Assembly (NCBI GenBank): GCA_024233785.1
Contig: JACKPD010000007.1
Coordinates: forward strand, 1 to 64,000
Length of the DNA stretch: 64,000 bases
Source of the DNA: Spirochaetales bacterium
GTDB taxonomy: Bacteria; Spirochaetota; Spirochaetia; CADAEX01
Reading direction: 5' to 3'
Shown here: positions 7,978 through 16,380 of the stretch, piece after piece
Numbering within the stretch: position 1 is the stretch's first letter
How the letters are laid out: every line of letters begins with the position of its first letter
Notes under the pieces: model-generated
Told to the model about the DNA's origin: nothing
Databases searched by the model: none
What the model saw: the letters and a program-made list of their open reading frames with translations, nothing else
Program-made: the position numbers and the translations under genes

Positions 7978-9881
7978 TCTATACAGCATCTCCTATCGCA
8001 ATCGGCGTTTTTTTCTTTTTTGTCCTTACGGTTCTGGGACTGTCTTTTTATTTTGCCCGGCAGACAGGTTCATCAAAGGGCTATTATACCGCGGGGGGAA
8101 CCATCTCCTGGCCTGTAAACGGAGTAGCATTCGCCGGCGATTATCTTTCCGCAGCATCATTTCTCGGAATCTGCGGTATGATCGCAACTGCCGGATATGA
8201 CGGGTTTCTCTATTCGATAGGGTATCTTGCAGGCTGGGTCGTGGCACTGTTTGTAGTAGCAGAACCCATGAAAAGACTTGGAAAATATACATTTACAGAC
8301 GCGCTTGATTCAAAATTCAACTCCAGGGGAATACAGCTTGTCGCAGGTATCAGCAGCCTTGTAATTTCAATCTTCTATCTTATACCGCAGATGGTAGGAG
8401 CAGGCGCGCTTGTAACACCGCTGCTCGGACTACCCCACTATGTTGGTGTAATTATGGTTGGAAGTATTGTAATACTGATTGTAGCCACTGCAGGGATGAA
8501 ATCTACTACCTATGTCCAGTTCCTGAAAGGCGGCCTGCTGATTGTTTTTTCTACAATACTTGTTTTCAGTATCCTTGGAAAAGGATTAAACTTGAAGCCT
8601 GGCGATAATTACCATGAATTCAAAAAGATTGAAGCAGTCCTCTCCGGCGGCAGTGTAACATCCATAGCTGATAAATCCTATGCAGTTTCCTCACAGGTCA
8701 AATCAGGAAATCTTGATTTTGTAAAACTTGATAAAGGCGGGGTTTCAACATGGTGGCAGCTCACTGGAAAAGAAGGAAACTGGACACTTACAGAAGTGCT
8801 TTCAAAAACTAAAACAGAAAAAGGCGAAGTGCTGTACAACGGTGAACCTAAAGAAGCTGAAAAATTCTATTCTGTTGGACACATGACAAAAATTGTCGTG
8901 GATGGAAAAGAAGTTGAAAAAACAGGCCCGCTCGGCCCATTTAAGTTTTTCTCTGTAATCCAGAAAAGCGGAGTCAGCCTGTTTAATCCTGTGACTATAA
9001 CTGACGGAGAAGACAAGGTTACAATCTGGCACCAGAAAAACACAGCAGGCAATAAAATATTAAGGCCGGGCCTCAAATTCAAGATTGAAAGAGATTCATC
9101 AATTACCTCAAAGCTAAATTTTGTTTCCCTTATGCTATCGCTCTTCTTTGGAACTGCCGCGCTTCCTCATGTTCTTATACGGTATTACACCGTGCCGAGT
9201 CCCAAGGACGCGAGAAAATCGACAATTGTGGCAATTGCCGCTATAGGATTTTTCTATATCCTTACACTTTATATGGGTATCGGGGCGATGGTTAACGGCG
9301 GTATGGATGTTGAAAGCAGCAATATGGCAGCGCCATTACTGGCTAAAACCTTTGGGGTTTATCTGTTCGCCATTATTTCAGCAATCGCATTCGCTACTGT
9401 CCTTGGAACTGTAAGCGGCCTCATAGTAGCGGCATCAGGCGCTGTAGCGCATGACCTCATGACCAACTTTCTGGGAATGAAACTGTCAGACAGCAGCAAG
9501 GTAAAAGCGGGGAAAATATCAGCCGTAGTTGTAGGAGGCATTGCCATTATACTCGGGATACTTTTCAAAGGGATGAATGTTTCTTTCCTTGTAGGACTTG
9601 CTTTCGCTATTGCGGCATCTGCAAACCTCCCGGCTATAATCATGCTTCTTTTTTGGAAAAAAACTACCGCGAAAGGAATAACAGCATCGGTTGCTGTCGG
9701 AGTAGTTTCATCAATTGCAATTATTCTTTTATCACCCAGCATGTTCGCAATGTACGGCTGGAATCCTGCAGATGCGGTTTTCCCTCTTGATAATCCTGGT
9801 ATTATTTCAATACCTCTTTCATTTACAGTGCTTGTTGTTGTTTCGCTTTTTACTCAGAAAAGCGCATCAAAAACTGCCTAA
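7974..9881 (+). CDS. ActP-like sodium:solute symporter with an enlarged loop
   Basis: A 635-residue SSS-family carrier. ActP-like signatures include YYTAGGTISWPVNGVAFAGDYLSAASFLG, TYVQFLKG and FFGTAALPHVLIRYYTV. The E. coli acetate permease is about 550 residues. The extra length here lies between the helix after TYVQFLKG and FFGTAALPH (about residues 203-380), a polar, beta-rich loop with repeated KSGNLDF/TWWQLTGKEGNW-type segments and few hydrophobic runs. It probably lies outside the membrane. Substrate is likely a short monocarboxylate such as acetate, pyruvate or propionate, inferred from family. It is in an operon with the DUF485 gene and divergent from the Cache/DUF294 sensor. Confidence 0.9.
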   Translation: MIYTASPIAIGVFFFFVLTVLGLSFYFARQTGSSKGYYTAGGTISWPVNGVAFAGDYLSAASFLGICGMIATAGYDGFLYSIGYLAGWVVALFVVAEPMKRLGKYTFTDALDSKFNSRGIQLVAGISSLVISIFYLIPQMVGAGALVTPLLGLPHYVGVIMVGSIVILIVATAGMKSTTYVQFLKGGLLIVFSTILVFSILGKGLNLKPGDNYHEFKKIEAVLSGGSVTSIADKSYAVSSQVKSGNLDFVKLDKGGVSTWWQLTGKEGNWTLTEVLSKTKTEKGEVLYNGEPKEAEKFYSVGHMTKIVVDGKEVEKTGPLGPFKFFSVIQKSGVSLFNPVTITDGEDKVTIWHQKNTAGNKILRPGLKFKIERDSSITSKLNFVSLMLSLFFGTAALPHVLIRYYTVPSPKDARKSTIVAIAAIGFFYILTLYMGIGAMVNGGMDVESSNMAAPLLAKTFGVYLFAIISAIAFATVLGTVSGLIVAASGAVAHDLMTNFLGMKLSDSSKVKAGKISAVVVGGIAIILGILFKGMNVSFLVGLAFAIAASANLPAIIMLLFWKKTTAKGITASVAVGVVSSIAIILLSPSMFAMYGWNPADAVFPLDNPGIISIPLSFTVLVVVSLFTQKSASKTA

Positions 9882-9900
9882 ATAAAACTGTTTTTCAGCC

Positions 9901-9924
9901 CCCCCGGATGGAAGTGTCCGGGGG
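9901..9924. terminator. GC-rich inverted repeat after the symporter, possible terminator
   Basis: CCCCCGGA / TCCGGGGG pair perfectly with an eight-base loop, 20 bases after the symporter stop. No T-tract follows on either strand, so it may be a factor-dependent terminator or an mRNA 3'-end stabiliser. Confidence 0.4.
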
Positions 9925-10061
9925 ATATGAATACACTTTGTTTTCAGCAGATTATATTCAAGGCTTCATTGTACAAAAGTTATATTTACTGGAAGTATCT
10001 CAACTGAGTAGTCCGATTGAATATTTCAGTCTGCCCTGCCAGATATTTATTATTGCGAGTT

Positions 10062-10619
10062 CTATTCCTCGTGTTTTCTTAAAAAATCAAGCAGAGACGT
10101 TCTGTCTTCCCGATCTCCAATATTCCAGAATATTTTTTTTAATTCTAATCCTGATTGTTCATACTCATTGATCCTGATATTGTCCGCGAAGGTGTGATGC
10201 CTGACATAATGGCCCATAATCCTCCCTTTTTCAGTAACAACTACAAGCTCCGGGGTTTGTGTCAACCTGAATTTATTGATATATTTCATGCTTAATTTAT
10301 CCATTGGGTTTTTCTTGGTAAGCAGGTATTTGTCAATTTTCATATTATCCCGATAAACACCTTTCTTTCTGAGACTGGATATATAATTTATCATATAATC
10401 CCTGTCATATGGAGAGGATAGCCTTATACTCATCTGAATATAATGATTGTCCAGAATCTCCTTGATTTTAGGATCCTGTTCAAAATTAAATACGGCATCA
10501 TCATTATGAAAAATATATAGATATCTTTTCCCTCCGGTAAGTTTAGGGGGCTCCGGTATAAAAGTACATGAAAGAAAAAAAACTTCTAACAGGAAGAAAA
10601 TCAATATTTTTCTCATCAT
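10062..10619 (-). CDS. Hypothetical lipoprotein, possibly thioredoxin-like without CxxC
   Basis: A 185-residue protein with a lipoprotein signal (MMRKILIFFLLEVFFLSC, Cys18). The body has alternating beta and helical segments; RYLYIFHNDDAVFNFEQDPKI and TPELVVVTEKGRIMGHYV resemble the first strand and the cis-Pro strand of thioredoxin-like lipoproteins. The active-site CxxC is absent, so a redox role is unlikely and the fold assignment is tentative. It stands alone between convergent and divergent neighbours. Function unknown. Confidence 0.7.
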   Translation of the reverse strand: MMRKILIFFLLEVFFLSCTFIPEPPKLTGGKRYLYIFHNDDAVFNFEQDPKIKEILDNHYIQMSIRLSSPYDRDYMINYISSLRKKGVYRDNMKIDKYLLTKKNPMDKLSMKYINKFRLTQTPELVVVTEKGRIMGHYVRHHTFADNIRINEYEQSGLELKKIFWNIGDREDRTSLLDFLRKHEE

Positions 10620-10743
10620 AATTCCCTTTTTAAAAAATCTATATATTTAATTATAAAATACTAATTATTTATTACAAAGAATTAAATACTGCAATATTAA
10701 TAATTTTAATTGCATAATTCAATCGGCGGAATTAGAATTTAAA

Positions 10744-10782
10744 ACAACAATTGTTGTCTGCTGTTTTCCGGCAAATTATAAT
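10744..10782 (+). promoter_or_regulatory. Candidate operator palindrome and promoter for the SAP-like gene
   Basis: A perfect 14-base palindrome ACAACAATTGTTGT (10744-10757) overlaps a possible -35 TTGTCT (10754-10759). TATAAT follows 17 bases later (10777-10782). The arrangement would let a repressor cover the -35. The predicted transcript start falls close to the ribosome binding site (10786-10793), which weakens the promoter call. Confidence 0.4.
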
Positions 10783-10801
10783 CATAAAGGCGGTAGCTCA
10801 A

Positions 10802-10990
10802 ATGGAATTGAAAGAAATAAAAGCAAAAGCAAAAAGCATTGGTATTGCTCCCGGGAAAATGGGAAAAAAAGAACTTATAAGGGCTATTCAGGTAAAAGAA
10901 GGCAACAGCCCCTGTTATCAATCGGAAATTGCACCTGTCTGCGCGCTTTATGACTGCTTATGGCGCGATGACTGTGTTAATTTCAGGTAA
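10802..10990 (+). CDS. Small SAP-motif-like protein with C-terminal cysteines
   Basis: A 62-residue protein. The ATG at 10802 is chosen over an upstream ATG (10751) because AAAGGCGG (10786-10793) lies eight bases before it. The N-terminal half, MELKEIKAKAKSIGIAPGKM followed by GKKELIRAIQ, has the helix-turn-helix pattern of a SAP motif, also seen in Rho N-terminal-like small proteins, so nucleic-acid binding is plausible. The C-terminal half carries four cysteines (SPCYQ, PVCALYDCLWRDDC) that could bind metal. Similar SAP plus Cys-tail proteins occur in anaerobic bacteria. Function not established. Confidence 0.75.
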   Translation: MELKEIKAKAKSIGIAPGKMGKKELIRAIQVKEGNSPCYQSEIAPVCALYDCLWRDDCVNFR

Positions 10991-11051
10991 TAATTAACCT
11001 CTGAAACTTAAGTTTATTAAATATATCAACCGGGTATAGGGGGACAGTTTT

Positions 11052-11795
11052 ATTTTAGGCAGCAAGTACCGTTTTGTTATTTTTTTACTTCTCACAGCAG
11101 CGCAGAATGTATTTCCCCAGGCGCAGGAGCTGCCGTTTCCTAAAGGAAAAGTATACAGCTATACAGGGTTTTCACTCCAGTACAACGAATATTTTGAACA
11201 GGCAGACTGGGTTGCCTGGGAGCTTACAGCGGATGAAGCGCGCGGTATTACTAAAAGAAAAGACAACTTCAGGCCAGACCCTAATATAATTACAGGTTCC
11301 GCAGATCCTTCAGATTATAAGGCTTCAGGATATGACAGGGGACATCTTGCCCCGGCAGGAGATATGAAGTGGTCGGAAGAGGCAATGAGTGAATCATTTT
11401 TGATGAGCAACATAAGCCCCCAGGAAGCGCAGTTCAACAGAAAAATCTGGAAAGACCTTGAAGAACTTGTACGGCAGTGGGCAATAAGCAATGAAAAAAT
11501 TCTTGTTGCCACAGGGCCGATAATCACAGAAGGGTATAAAACGATTGGAACCAGCAAAGTAGCGGTCCCCTCATATTTTTTCAAGGTAATAGCTGATTCA
11601 TCAGAACCTGACATCAAGGGGATCGGCTTCATAATCCCAAACAAAAAAAGCACTGCAGTATTACAGGCTTTCGCTTTTCCGATTGATTACATAGAAAACA
11701 TTACAGGATTTGATTTTTTTTATCAGCTTGATGACGATACAGAATCAATTATTGAAAGCTCCATTGATATTTCCAGGTGGAGCTGGGATTATTGA
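11052..11795 (+). CDS. Secreted DNA/RNA non-specific endonuclease (DRGH family), apparent ATT start
   Basis: The conserved nuclease frame extends far upstream of its first ATG (11364), which lies just past the active site. From the in-frame TAG at 11037 there is no ATG, GTG or TTG before 11364. ATT at 11052 sits seven bases after AGGGGGA (11038-11044) and yields an ideal signal peptide (MLGSKYRFVIFLLLTAAQNV). The 247-residue product has the DRGH catalytic motif (D95-H98), the Mg-binding Asn region (SNISPQ, QFNRKIW) and typical family length. It is predicted to be exported and to cut DNA and RNA. An infC-like AUU start is unusual. A mutated or mis-sequenced ATG is the alternative. Gene identity is secure; the start is inferred. 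Confidence 0.82.
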   Translation: MLGSKYRFVIFLLLTAAQNVFPQAQELPFPKGKVYSYTGFSLQYNEYFEQADWVAWELTADEARGITKRKDNFRPDPNIITGSADPSDYKASGYDRGHLAPAGDMKWSEEAMSESFLMSNISPQEAQFNRKIWKDLEELVRQWAISNEKILVATGPIITEGYKTIGTSKVAVPSYFFKVIADSSEPDIKGIGFIIPNKKSTAVLQAFAFPIDYIENITGFDFFYQLDDDTESIIESSIDISRWSWDY

Positions 11796-11955
11796 CTTGG
11801 ATGTTTATGGAATAACGTTATTTATAAACACGTAAATTAAGGTATTCTTAATTTTCCTGTTTTTTTTCATGCGGCTTAATAAAGCTTATTGCCAAATTCC
11901 CTGTCTTCTGGTATACCTGAAAACAGGGTTTTCCAAAAGACAGGAAGCTCAATAT

Positions 11956-12029
11956 GGGGAATTAGCTCAGCTGGCTAGAGCGGTTGGTTCGCAATCAACA
12001 GGCCGCGGGTTCGAATCCCGCATTCTCCA
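11956..12029 (+). tRNA. tRNA-Ala (anticodon CGC)
   Basis: A full cloverleaf: acceptor GGGGAAT/ATTCTCC with the G3-U70 alanine identity pair, D arm GCTC/GAGC, anticodon stem GTTGG/TCAAC with loop TTCGCAA (CGC, reads GCG), T arm GCGGG-TTCGAAT-CCCGC and discriminator A. CCA is not encoded; a T-rich stretch follows. It ends eight bases before the stop of ugpC on the other strand. Confidence 0.95.
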
Positions 12030-12036
12030 TTTTTCT

Positions 12037-13155
12037 CTATCCCCTCTCTTCAACTACAGAAACAGGGAGTATCGAAAGGCCGCTCTCCACATCAAAATAT
12101 CTGGCTTTCTCCATTACAGGAATAAAAGCAATATTCTCTCCTATATGAAACAGGTGATGAGGGGGAACTCTTGAAATTATCTGGGTATTCTCAGTCTTTG
12201 CCCAGATGTGTATTTCAGATCCAAGCGGTTCCGATACAGTTATAACAGCCTTAAGCGAAGATGCGGCATTTTTCTCATCATACGGCAGGTCTTCAGGCCT
12301 TATTCCAAAAATAACCTGTTTACCAACGTAAGGTTTAAGAAGATCGGTGTGTTTTTCATCCGGGAACAGGGTGCACGGGCCTTCCTTAATTGATATTTTA
12401 CCCGCTGTTTCAACAACATCTACCTTGATAAAATTCATCGGGGGAGAACCTATAAACCCTGCGACAAACCTGTTAACAGGCTGATTATAAAGATACAGAG
12501 GAGATCCGATCTGCTGGACTATCCCGTCCTTCATCACAACAATCCGGTCCCCCATTGTCATGGCCTCTACCTGGTCATGTGTTACATAAATTATTGTGGC
12601 CTGAAGGCGGTCATGGAGCTGGATAATTTCGGCCCTCATCTGCACCCTTAATTTCGCGTCAAGATTTGATAGCGGCTCGTCAAAAAGAAAAACTTTGGGA
12701 TTGCGCACTATAGCCCGGCCTACAGCTACCCTCTGGCGCTGTCCGCCGGAAAGCTGCTTAGGCTTCCTGTCAAGCAGCTTTTCAATATCAAGTATTTTTG
12801 CGGCCTCCCGTACACGGTCATCAATTTCTGTTTTGTCAAGTTTTCTGATTTTTAGTCCGAATGCCATGTTATCGTAAACACTCATATGGGGATAAAGCGC
12901 ATAATTCTGAAAAACCATAGCTATATTGCGGTCTTTGGGAGGTATGTTATTTACAAGATCTCCATCGATAAATATTTCACCTGAAGTAATATCCTCAAGC
13001 CCCGCAATCATTCTCAATGTTGTGGATTTACCGCAGCCTGAAGGGCCGACAAAAACCACAAACTCCTTATCCTCAATAGTGATGTTGGCCGAATCCACCG
13101 CTTTGGCAGAGCCGTCGTATATCTTGGTAACATTTTTTAAAACTACATTAGCCAT
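12037..13155 (-). CDS. ugpC: UgpC-type sugar/glycerol-phosphate ABC transporter ATPase
   Basis: A 372-residue CUT1-class ATPase. Walker A GPSGCGKST (37-45), Q-loop FQNYALYPHM, signature LSGGQ (135-139), Walker B VFLFDE (155-160), and a C-terminal TOBE domain typical of UgpC/MalK/MsmK (about 240-370, with FGIRPEDL). It energises the UgpAE permease at the inner membrane. It is the last gene of the operon, 29 bases after ugpE, with GGAG before the ATG. MalK-like ATPases are often shared between sugar transporters, so it may also serve other permeases. Confidence 0.95.
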   Translation of the reverse strand: MANVVLKNVTKIYDGSAKAVDSANITIEDKEFVVFVGPSGCGKSTTLRMIAGLEDITSGEIFIDGDLVNNIPPKDRNIAMVFQNYALYPHMSVYDNMAFGLKIRKLDKTEIDDRVREAAKILDIEKLLDRKPKQLSGGQRQRVAVGRAIVRNPKVFLFDEPLSNLDAKLRVQMRAEIIQLHDRLQATIIYVTHDQVEAMTMGDRIVVMKDGIVQQIGSPLYLYNQPVNRFVAGFIGSPPMNFIKVDVVETAGKISIKEGPCTLFPDEKHTDLLKPYVGKQVIFGIRPEDLPYDEKNAASSLKAVITVSEPLGSEIHIWAKTENTQIISRVPPHHLFHIGENIAFIPVMEKARYFDVESGLSILPVSVVEERG

Positions 13156-13184
13156 TTCGTACTCCTGGTTTATTTATCAAATAT

Positions 13185-14030
13185 TTATTTTTCTGTGTCT
13201 GTCATTCCTGTAACAAACTGTTTCTGCATTACCATTACAACTACAACAGGCGGTATAAGCGCCAGAAGCGTTGTAGCCATTACAATCTGCCACTCTATCT
13301 GGATATCAGCCCCTGACAGCATCCTGTTGATACCGATAAGAAGAGTGTAGTATTTCTCTTTGGTCGTTATCAGGAGAGGCCACAGGTACTGGTTCCACCC
13401 GAAAATAAACTGTATTACAAACATCGCAGCAATCGGTGTTCTCGTCATTGGAATTAATATTTTAAAGAAAAAAGCCATAGGGCTTGCGCCGTCAATCTGT
13501 GACGCCTCTACGATCTCTTTCGGGATTGTCATAAAAAACTGCCGGAAGAGAAACACAGCTGTAGCTGATACTACCATCGGGAGAATGAGACCTGCGTATG
13601 TGTTCAGCATCCCAAGGTCCGATATTACCTTATAGGTGGGCATTATACGAACCTGGACAGGGAGCATAAGAGTGATAAAAATACTCCAGAAGCAGAATTT
13701 GCGGAGTTTGAAATCGAAAAAAACTATTGCATATGCGGCAAGAAGTGAAATTATTATTTTGCCGACAGATATCCCGAGAGCCATGATAAGCGAATTTTTG
13801 ATCATGGTGAGGGCGGAAGCACCCATATTCTCAGATCCCTCAAGGAGGGCCCGCGTATAATTTTCCACACCATGGACACCTGGGGTAAGAGGCATAGGCG
13901 CGGCAAGGATATCGGCGCTTGTGAGTGTTGATGCAACAAATACAAAATATATTGGAAAAATAATAATAAAAATCGCAATTCCCAAATAAATATGCGGGAT
14001 TATTTTCTGATATGTTGAATGTTCTGTCAT
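13185..14030 (-). CDS. ugpE: sn-Glycerol-3-phosphate ABC transporter permease UgpE
   Basis: A 281-residue permease with six transmembrane helices. It follows E. coli UgpE along its whole length, e.g. AAPMPLTPG, FWSIFITLMLPVQVRI, LFRQFFMT, and the EAA loop EASQIDGASPMAFFFKIL that contacts the ATPase. It forms the membrane channel with UgpA. The gene starts nine bases after ugpA stops. The natural substrate is probably glycerol-3-phosphate or a glycerophosphodiester. Confidence 0.94.
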   Translation of the reverse strand: MTEHSTYQKIIPHIYLGIAIFIIIFPIYFVFVASTLTSADILAAPMPLTPGVHGVENYTRALLEGSENMGASALTMIKNSLIMALGISVGKIIISLLAAYAIVFFDFKLRKFCFWSIFITLMLPVQVRIMPTYKVISDLGMLNTYAGLILPMVVSATAVFLFRQFFMTIPKEIVEASQIDGASPMAFFFKILIPMTRTPIAAMFVIQFIFGWNQYLWPLLITTKEKYYTLLIGINRMLSGADIQIEWQIVMATTLLALIPPVVVVMVMQKQFVTGMTDTEK

Positions 14031-14039
14031 GATGCCCTC

Positions 14040-14924
14040 TTAATAATTTACTTTCCGCTCAATAAAGCGGAACTGTACAACTGTAAGTCCGATAACCAGA
14101 ATCATAAGGACAACTGACTGGCTTGCAGAGCCGCCCAAATCAAGGTTAACAACCCCGTCTCTCCATACCTTGTAGACAAGGATACTGGTTGCTTTTCCCG
14201 GACCACCTTCCGTTACCTGATGTATTATTGGGAAAGTCTCAAAAAAAGCATAAACAAAATTCATAACAAGAAGAAAAAAGCTGGTAGGAGTTATCAGCGG
14301 GAAAATTATATTCCAGAACTGTTTTCTGGGGCTGGCACCGTCAATTGCGGCTGCTTCAATCAGGGTCGCCGGTACGCTTTGCAGTCCTGCCAGAAAAAAA
14401 ACAAAATTATATGCTATCTGTTTCCAGGATGCTGCAAGTGTTATAAGAAGAAGAGCATGAGTTGAATTAAGGAGATGGTTCCAATCAATACCGAATTTAT
14501 ATTTCAACATCCAGGCAATAATTCCAACATTGGGATTAAACATAAAAAGCCAGAGAACACCGGCAACCATTGTCGCTACCGCATACGGCCAGATAAGCAT
14601 AGTCTTGTAAAATGATGCAAATCTGATTTTCTTGTTGGCCTGAACAGCAAGAAAAAGCGCAATTGTCATGGAAAAAAATGAAACCATAACAGCAAATATC
14701 GTTGAAACCCCGAAAGAATCCCAGTAGTCCGGGTCTGCAAAAAGTTTCAGGTAATTTTCCATACCTACAAAAATCAGTCTTCCGCCGAATGCGTCCTGTA
14801 TGAAAAAAGACTGCCATATCGCCTGCCCTGACGGCCAGAAAAAAAAGATAAAAACAACAAGCATCTGCGGCAGGACAAGTAAATACGGTAGTTTTTTATT
14901 GGGAAATTCGTACTGTTTTATCAT
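14040..14924 (-). CDS. ugpA: sn-Glycerol-3-phosphate ABC transporter permease UgpA
   Basis: The frame is open from 15005, but the first 27 codons encode a hydrophilic stretch that lies in the intercistronic hairpin. ATG at 14924, with AGGA eight bases upstream, gives 294 residues, almost exactly the length of E. coli UgpA (295). ATG at 14933 is the alternative. Six membrane helices; close match in LPYLLVLPQ, WKQIAYNFVFFLAGLQS, LIEAAAIDGASPRKQFW (EAA loop) and QSVVLMILVIGLTVVQFRFIE. It is the partner of UgpE in the membrane channel. Confidence 0.94.
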   Translation of the reverse strand: MIKQYEFPNKKLPYLLVLPQMLVVFIFFFWPSGQAIWQSFFIQDAFGGRLIFVGMENYLKLFADPDYWDSFGVSTIFAVMVSFFSMTIALFLAVQANKKIRFASFYKTMLIWPYAVATMVAGVLWLFMFNPNVGIIAWMLKYKFGIDWNHLLNSTHALLLITLAASWKQIAYNFVFFLAGLQSVPATLIEAAAIDGASPRKQFWNIIFPLITPTSFFLLVMNFVYAFFETFPIIHQVTEGGPGKATSILVYKVWRDGVVNLDLGGSASQSVVLMILVIGLTVVQFRFIERKVNY

Positions 14925-14962
14925 CAGAACCATCCTGTTATTATTGGTAAAGCATTCAAAAC

Positions 14963-15001
14963 TAAAAAGCAAGCCGGAGGGGATTAATTCATCCCCTCCG
15001 G
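14963..15001 (-). terminator. Intercistronic hairpin / partial terminator between ugpB and ugpA
   Basis: A perfect eleven-pair stem CCGGAGGGGAT (14974-14984) / ATCCCCTCCGG (14991-15001). On the minus strand a TTTTT run follows about six bases later (complement of 14963-14967). It probably attenuates or stabilises, so that the binding protein is made in excess over the membrane subunits. Confidence 0.65.
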
Positions 15002-15045
15002 GCATATTCTGTCATGTTTCAGCAGATATTACTGAGAATAATATC

Positions 15046-16353
15046 TTATTTATTAATTCTTTCAAACTCGCGGAGTGTTTTATTGCCTTCACTTACCATC
15101 TTGTCAAGTCCGGCTTTTACACTGATATTCCCTGCAAGGATATCTTCCCATGTCTGGTCTTCAATTTCGCGGATAATATTAAAATTACCGAATCTGATAC
15201 CCATGGTATTTGCTGTCGGAGGTTTGTTGAGGAGCTGATTAATAGCTACTTCAAGACCCGGATTATCTTTGTAATAGCCCTGGCTCTTTGTAAGTTCATA
15301 GGCAGCTTTGGTTATAGGCAGATAGCCGGTGTTCTGGTGCCAGAAAGCCTGGCTTTCAGGTTTTGAAAGAAATGCGAAGAATTCAGCTACTGCTTTTAGT
15401 TCATTCTTGTCCTTCCTGTCAAAAACCCAGAGGCTGGCTCCGCCGATAATTGAGTTCTGCGGTGCGCCTTTAACATCAGGATAATAAGGAAGTCTTGCAA
15501 CACCGAAGTCAAACTTGCAGTTAGCCTTCATATTGCCGTAACCGCCGATTGACTCAAAATGCATACCTACCTGACCGGATGTAAATAGAGGATTAGCCTT
15601 GTTTGTCCTTCCTCCGTAGATAAATACCTTGTCTTTACTCAGATCATACATTGTCTGGAAATGTTTGATTACGGTAGGATTGTTAAATACAAGTTCTGTA
15701 TCTAGTCCGTCAAAACCGTTGCTCTTGGTCCCGAAAGGCAGATTGTGCCATGCAGAGAAGTTTTCAAGCTGAATCCATGAAATCCAGTTTGTTGTAAATC
15801 CCCCTTCCATTCCTGAAGCTTTAAGTTTTTTTGCAGCATCAAAAAATTCCGGCCATGTGGCAGGCGGTTTATCAGGGTCTAGTCCTGCTTTTCTGAAAGC
15901 ATCCTTGTTATAATACATTACAGATGTTGATGAGTTAAATGGCATTGAAAGCATTTCACCTTTGGTTGTTGAATAGTAAGAGGTTATTGTAGGAATATAT
16001 GCTTTCGGATCAAATTTAACCTTGTTTTCAGCCATAAGCTTGTAAACAGGTTTTATTGCCCCTTTCGCTGACATCATTGTAGCTGTCCCTACTTCATAGA
16101 CCTGGATAATTGCAGGAGCCTGTCCGGCCCTGAATGCCGCAATACCTGCGTTCATTGTGTCGCTGTAGGATCCCTTATAAACAGGATTTACCACATAAGC
16201 TGACTGACTTTTATTAAACTGTTCAGTCAGGGCATTCAGCATTTCACCGTTTTTTCCGGTCATTGCGTGCCAGAAATCAATTGACACCGGAGCGGCAAAA
16301 ATCCCTGAAGAAAGCATCATCAGGCAAATAATAACCAATAAAAACTTTTTCAT
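15046..16353 (-). CDS. ugpB: Glycerol-3-phosphate-binding periplasmic protein UgpB
   Basis: A 435-residue extracellular solute-binding protein with a cleavable signal peptide (MKKFLLVIICLMMLSSGIFA). It matches E. coli UgpB at IDFWHAMTGKNGEML, GIAAFRAGQAPAIIQVYEVG, PFNSSTSVMYYNKDAF, WIQLENFSAWHNLPF, QNSIIGGASLWV and HQNTGYLPITKAAYELT. The WIQLENFSAW and IIGGASLW segments line the UgpB ligand site, so glycerol-3-phosphate or glycerophosphocholine-type ligands are likely. It is the first gene of the operon, with a strong GGAGG site before the ATG. It lacks a lipobox, so it is free in the periplasm. Confidence 0.95.
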   Translation of the reverse strand: MKKFLLVIICLMMLSSGIFAAPVSIDFWHAMTGKNGEMLNALTEQFNKSQSAYVVNPVYKGSYSDTMNAGIAAFRAGQAPAIIQVYEVGTATMMSAKGAIKPVYKLMAENKVKFDPKAYIPTITSYYSTTKGEMLSMPFNSSTSVMYYNKDAFRKAGLDPDKPPATWPEFFDAAKKLKASGMEGGFTTNWISWIQLENFSAWHNLPFGTKSNGFDGLDTELVFNNPTVIKHFQTMYDLSKDKVFIYGGRTNKANPLFTSGQVGMHFESIGGYGNMKANCKFDFGVARLPYYPDVKGAPQNSIIGGASLWVFDRKDKNELKAVAEFFAFLSKPESQAFWHQNTGYLPITKAAYELTKSQGYYKDNPGLEVAINQLLNKPPTANTMGIRFGNFNIIREIEDQTWEDILAGNISVKAGLDKMVSEGNKTLREFERINK

Positions 16354-16380
16354 TTTTTCCTCCTTGGAAATTAAAAATTA

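Noticed and set aside
14925..15005. Upstream extension of ugpA to an ATG at 15005
   Set aside because: It would put 27 non-conserved residues, encoded within the intercistronic hairpin region, before a protein that already matches UgpA length from 14924.
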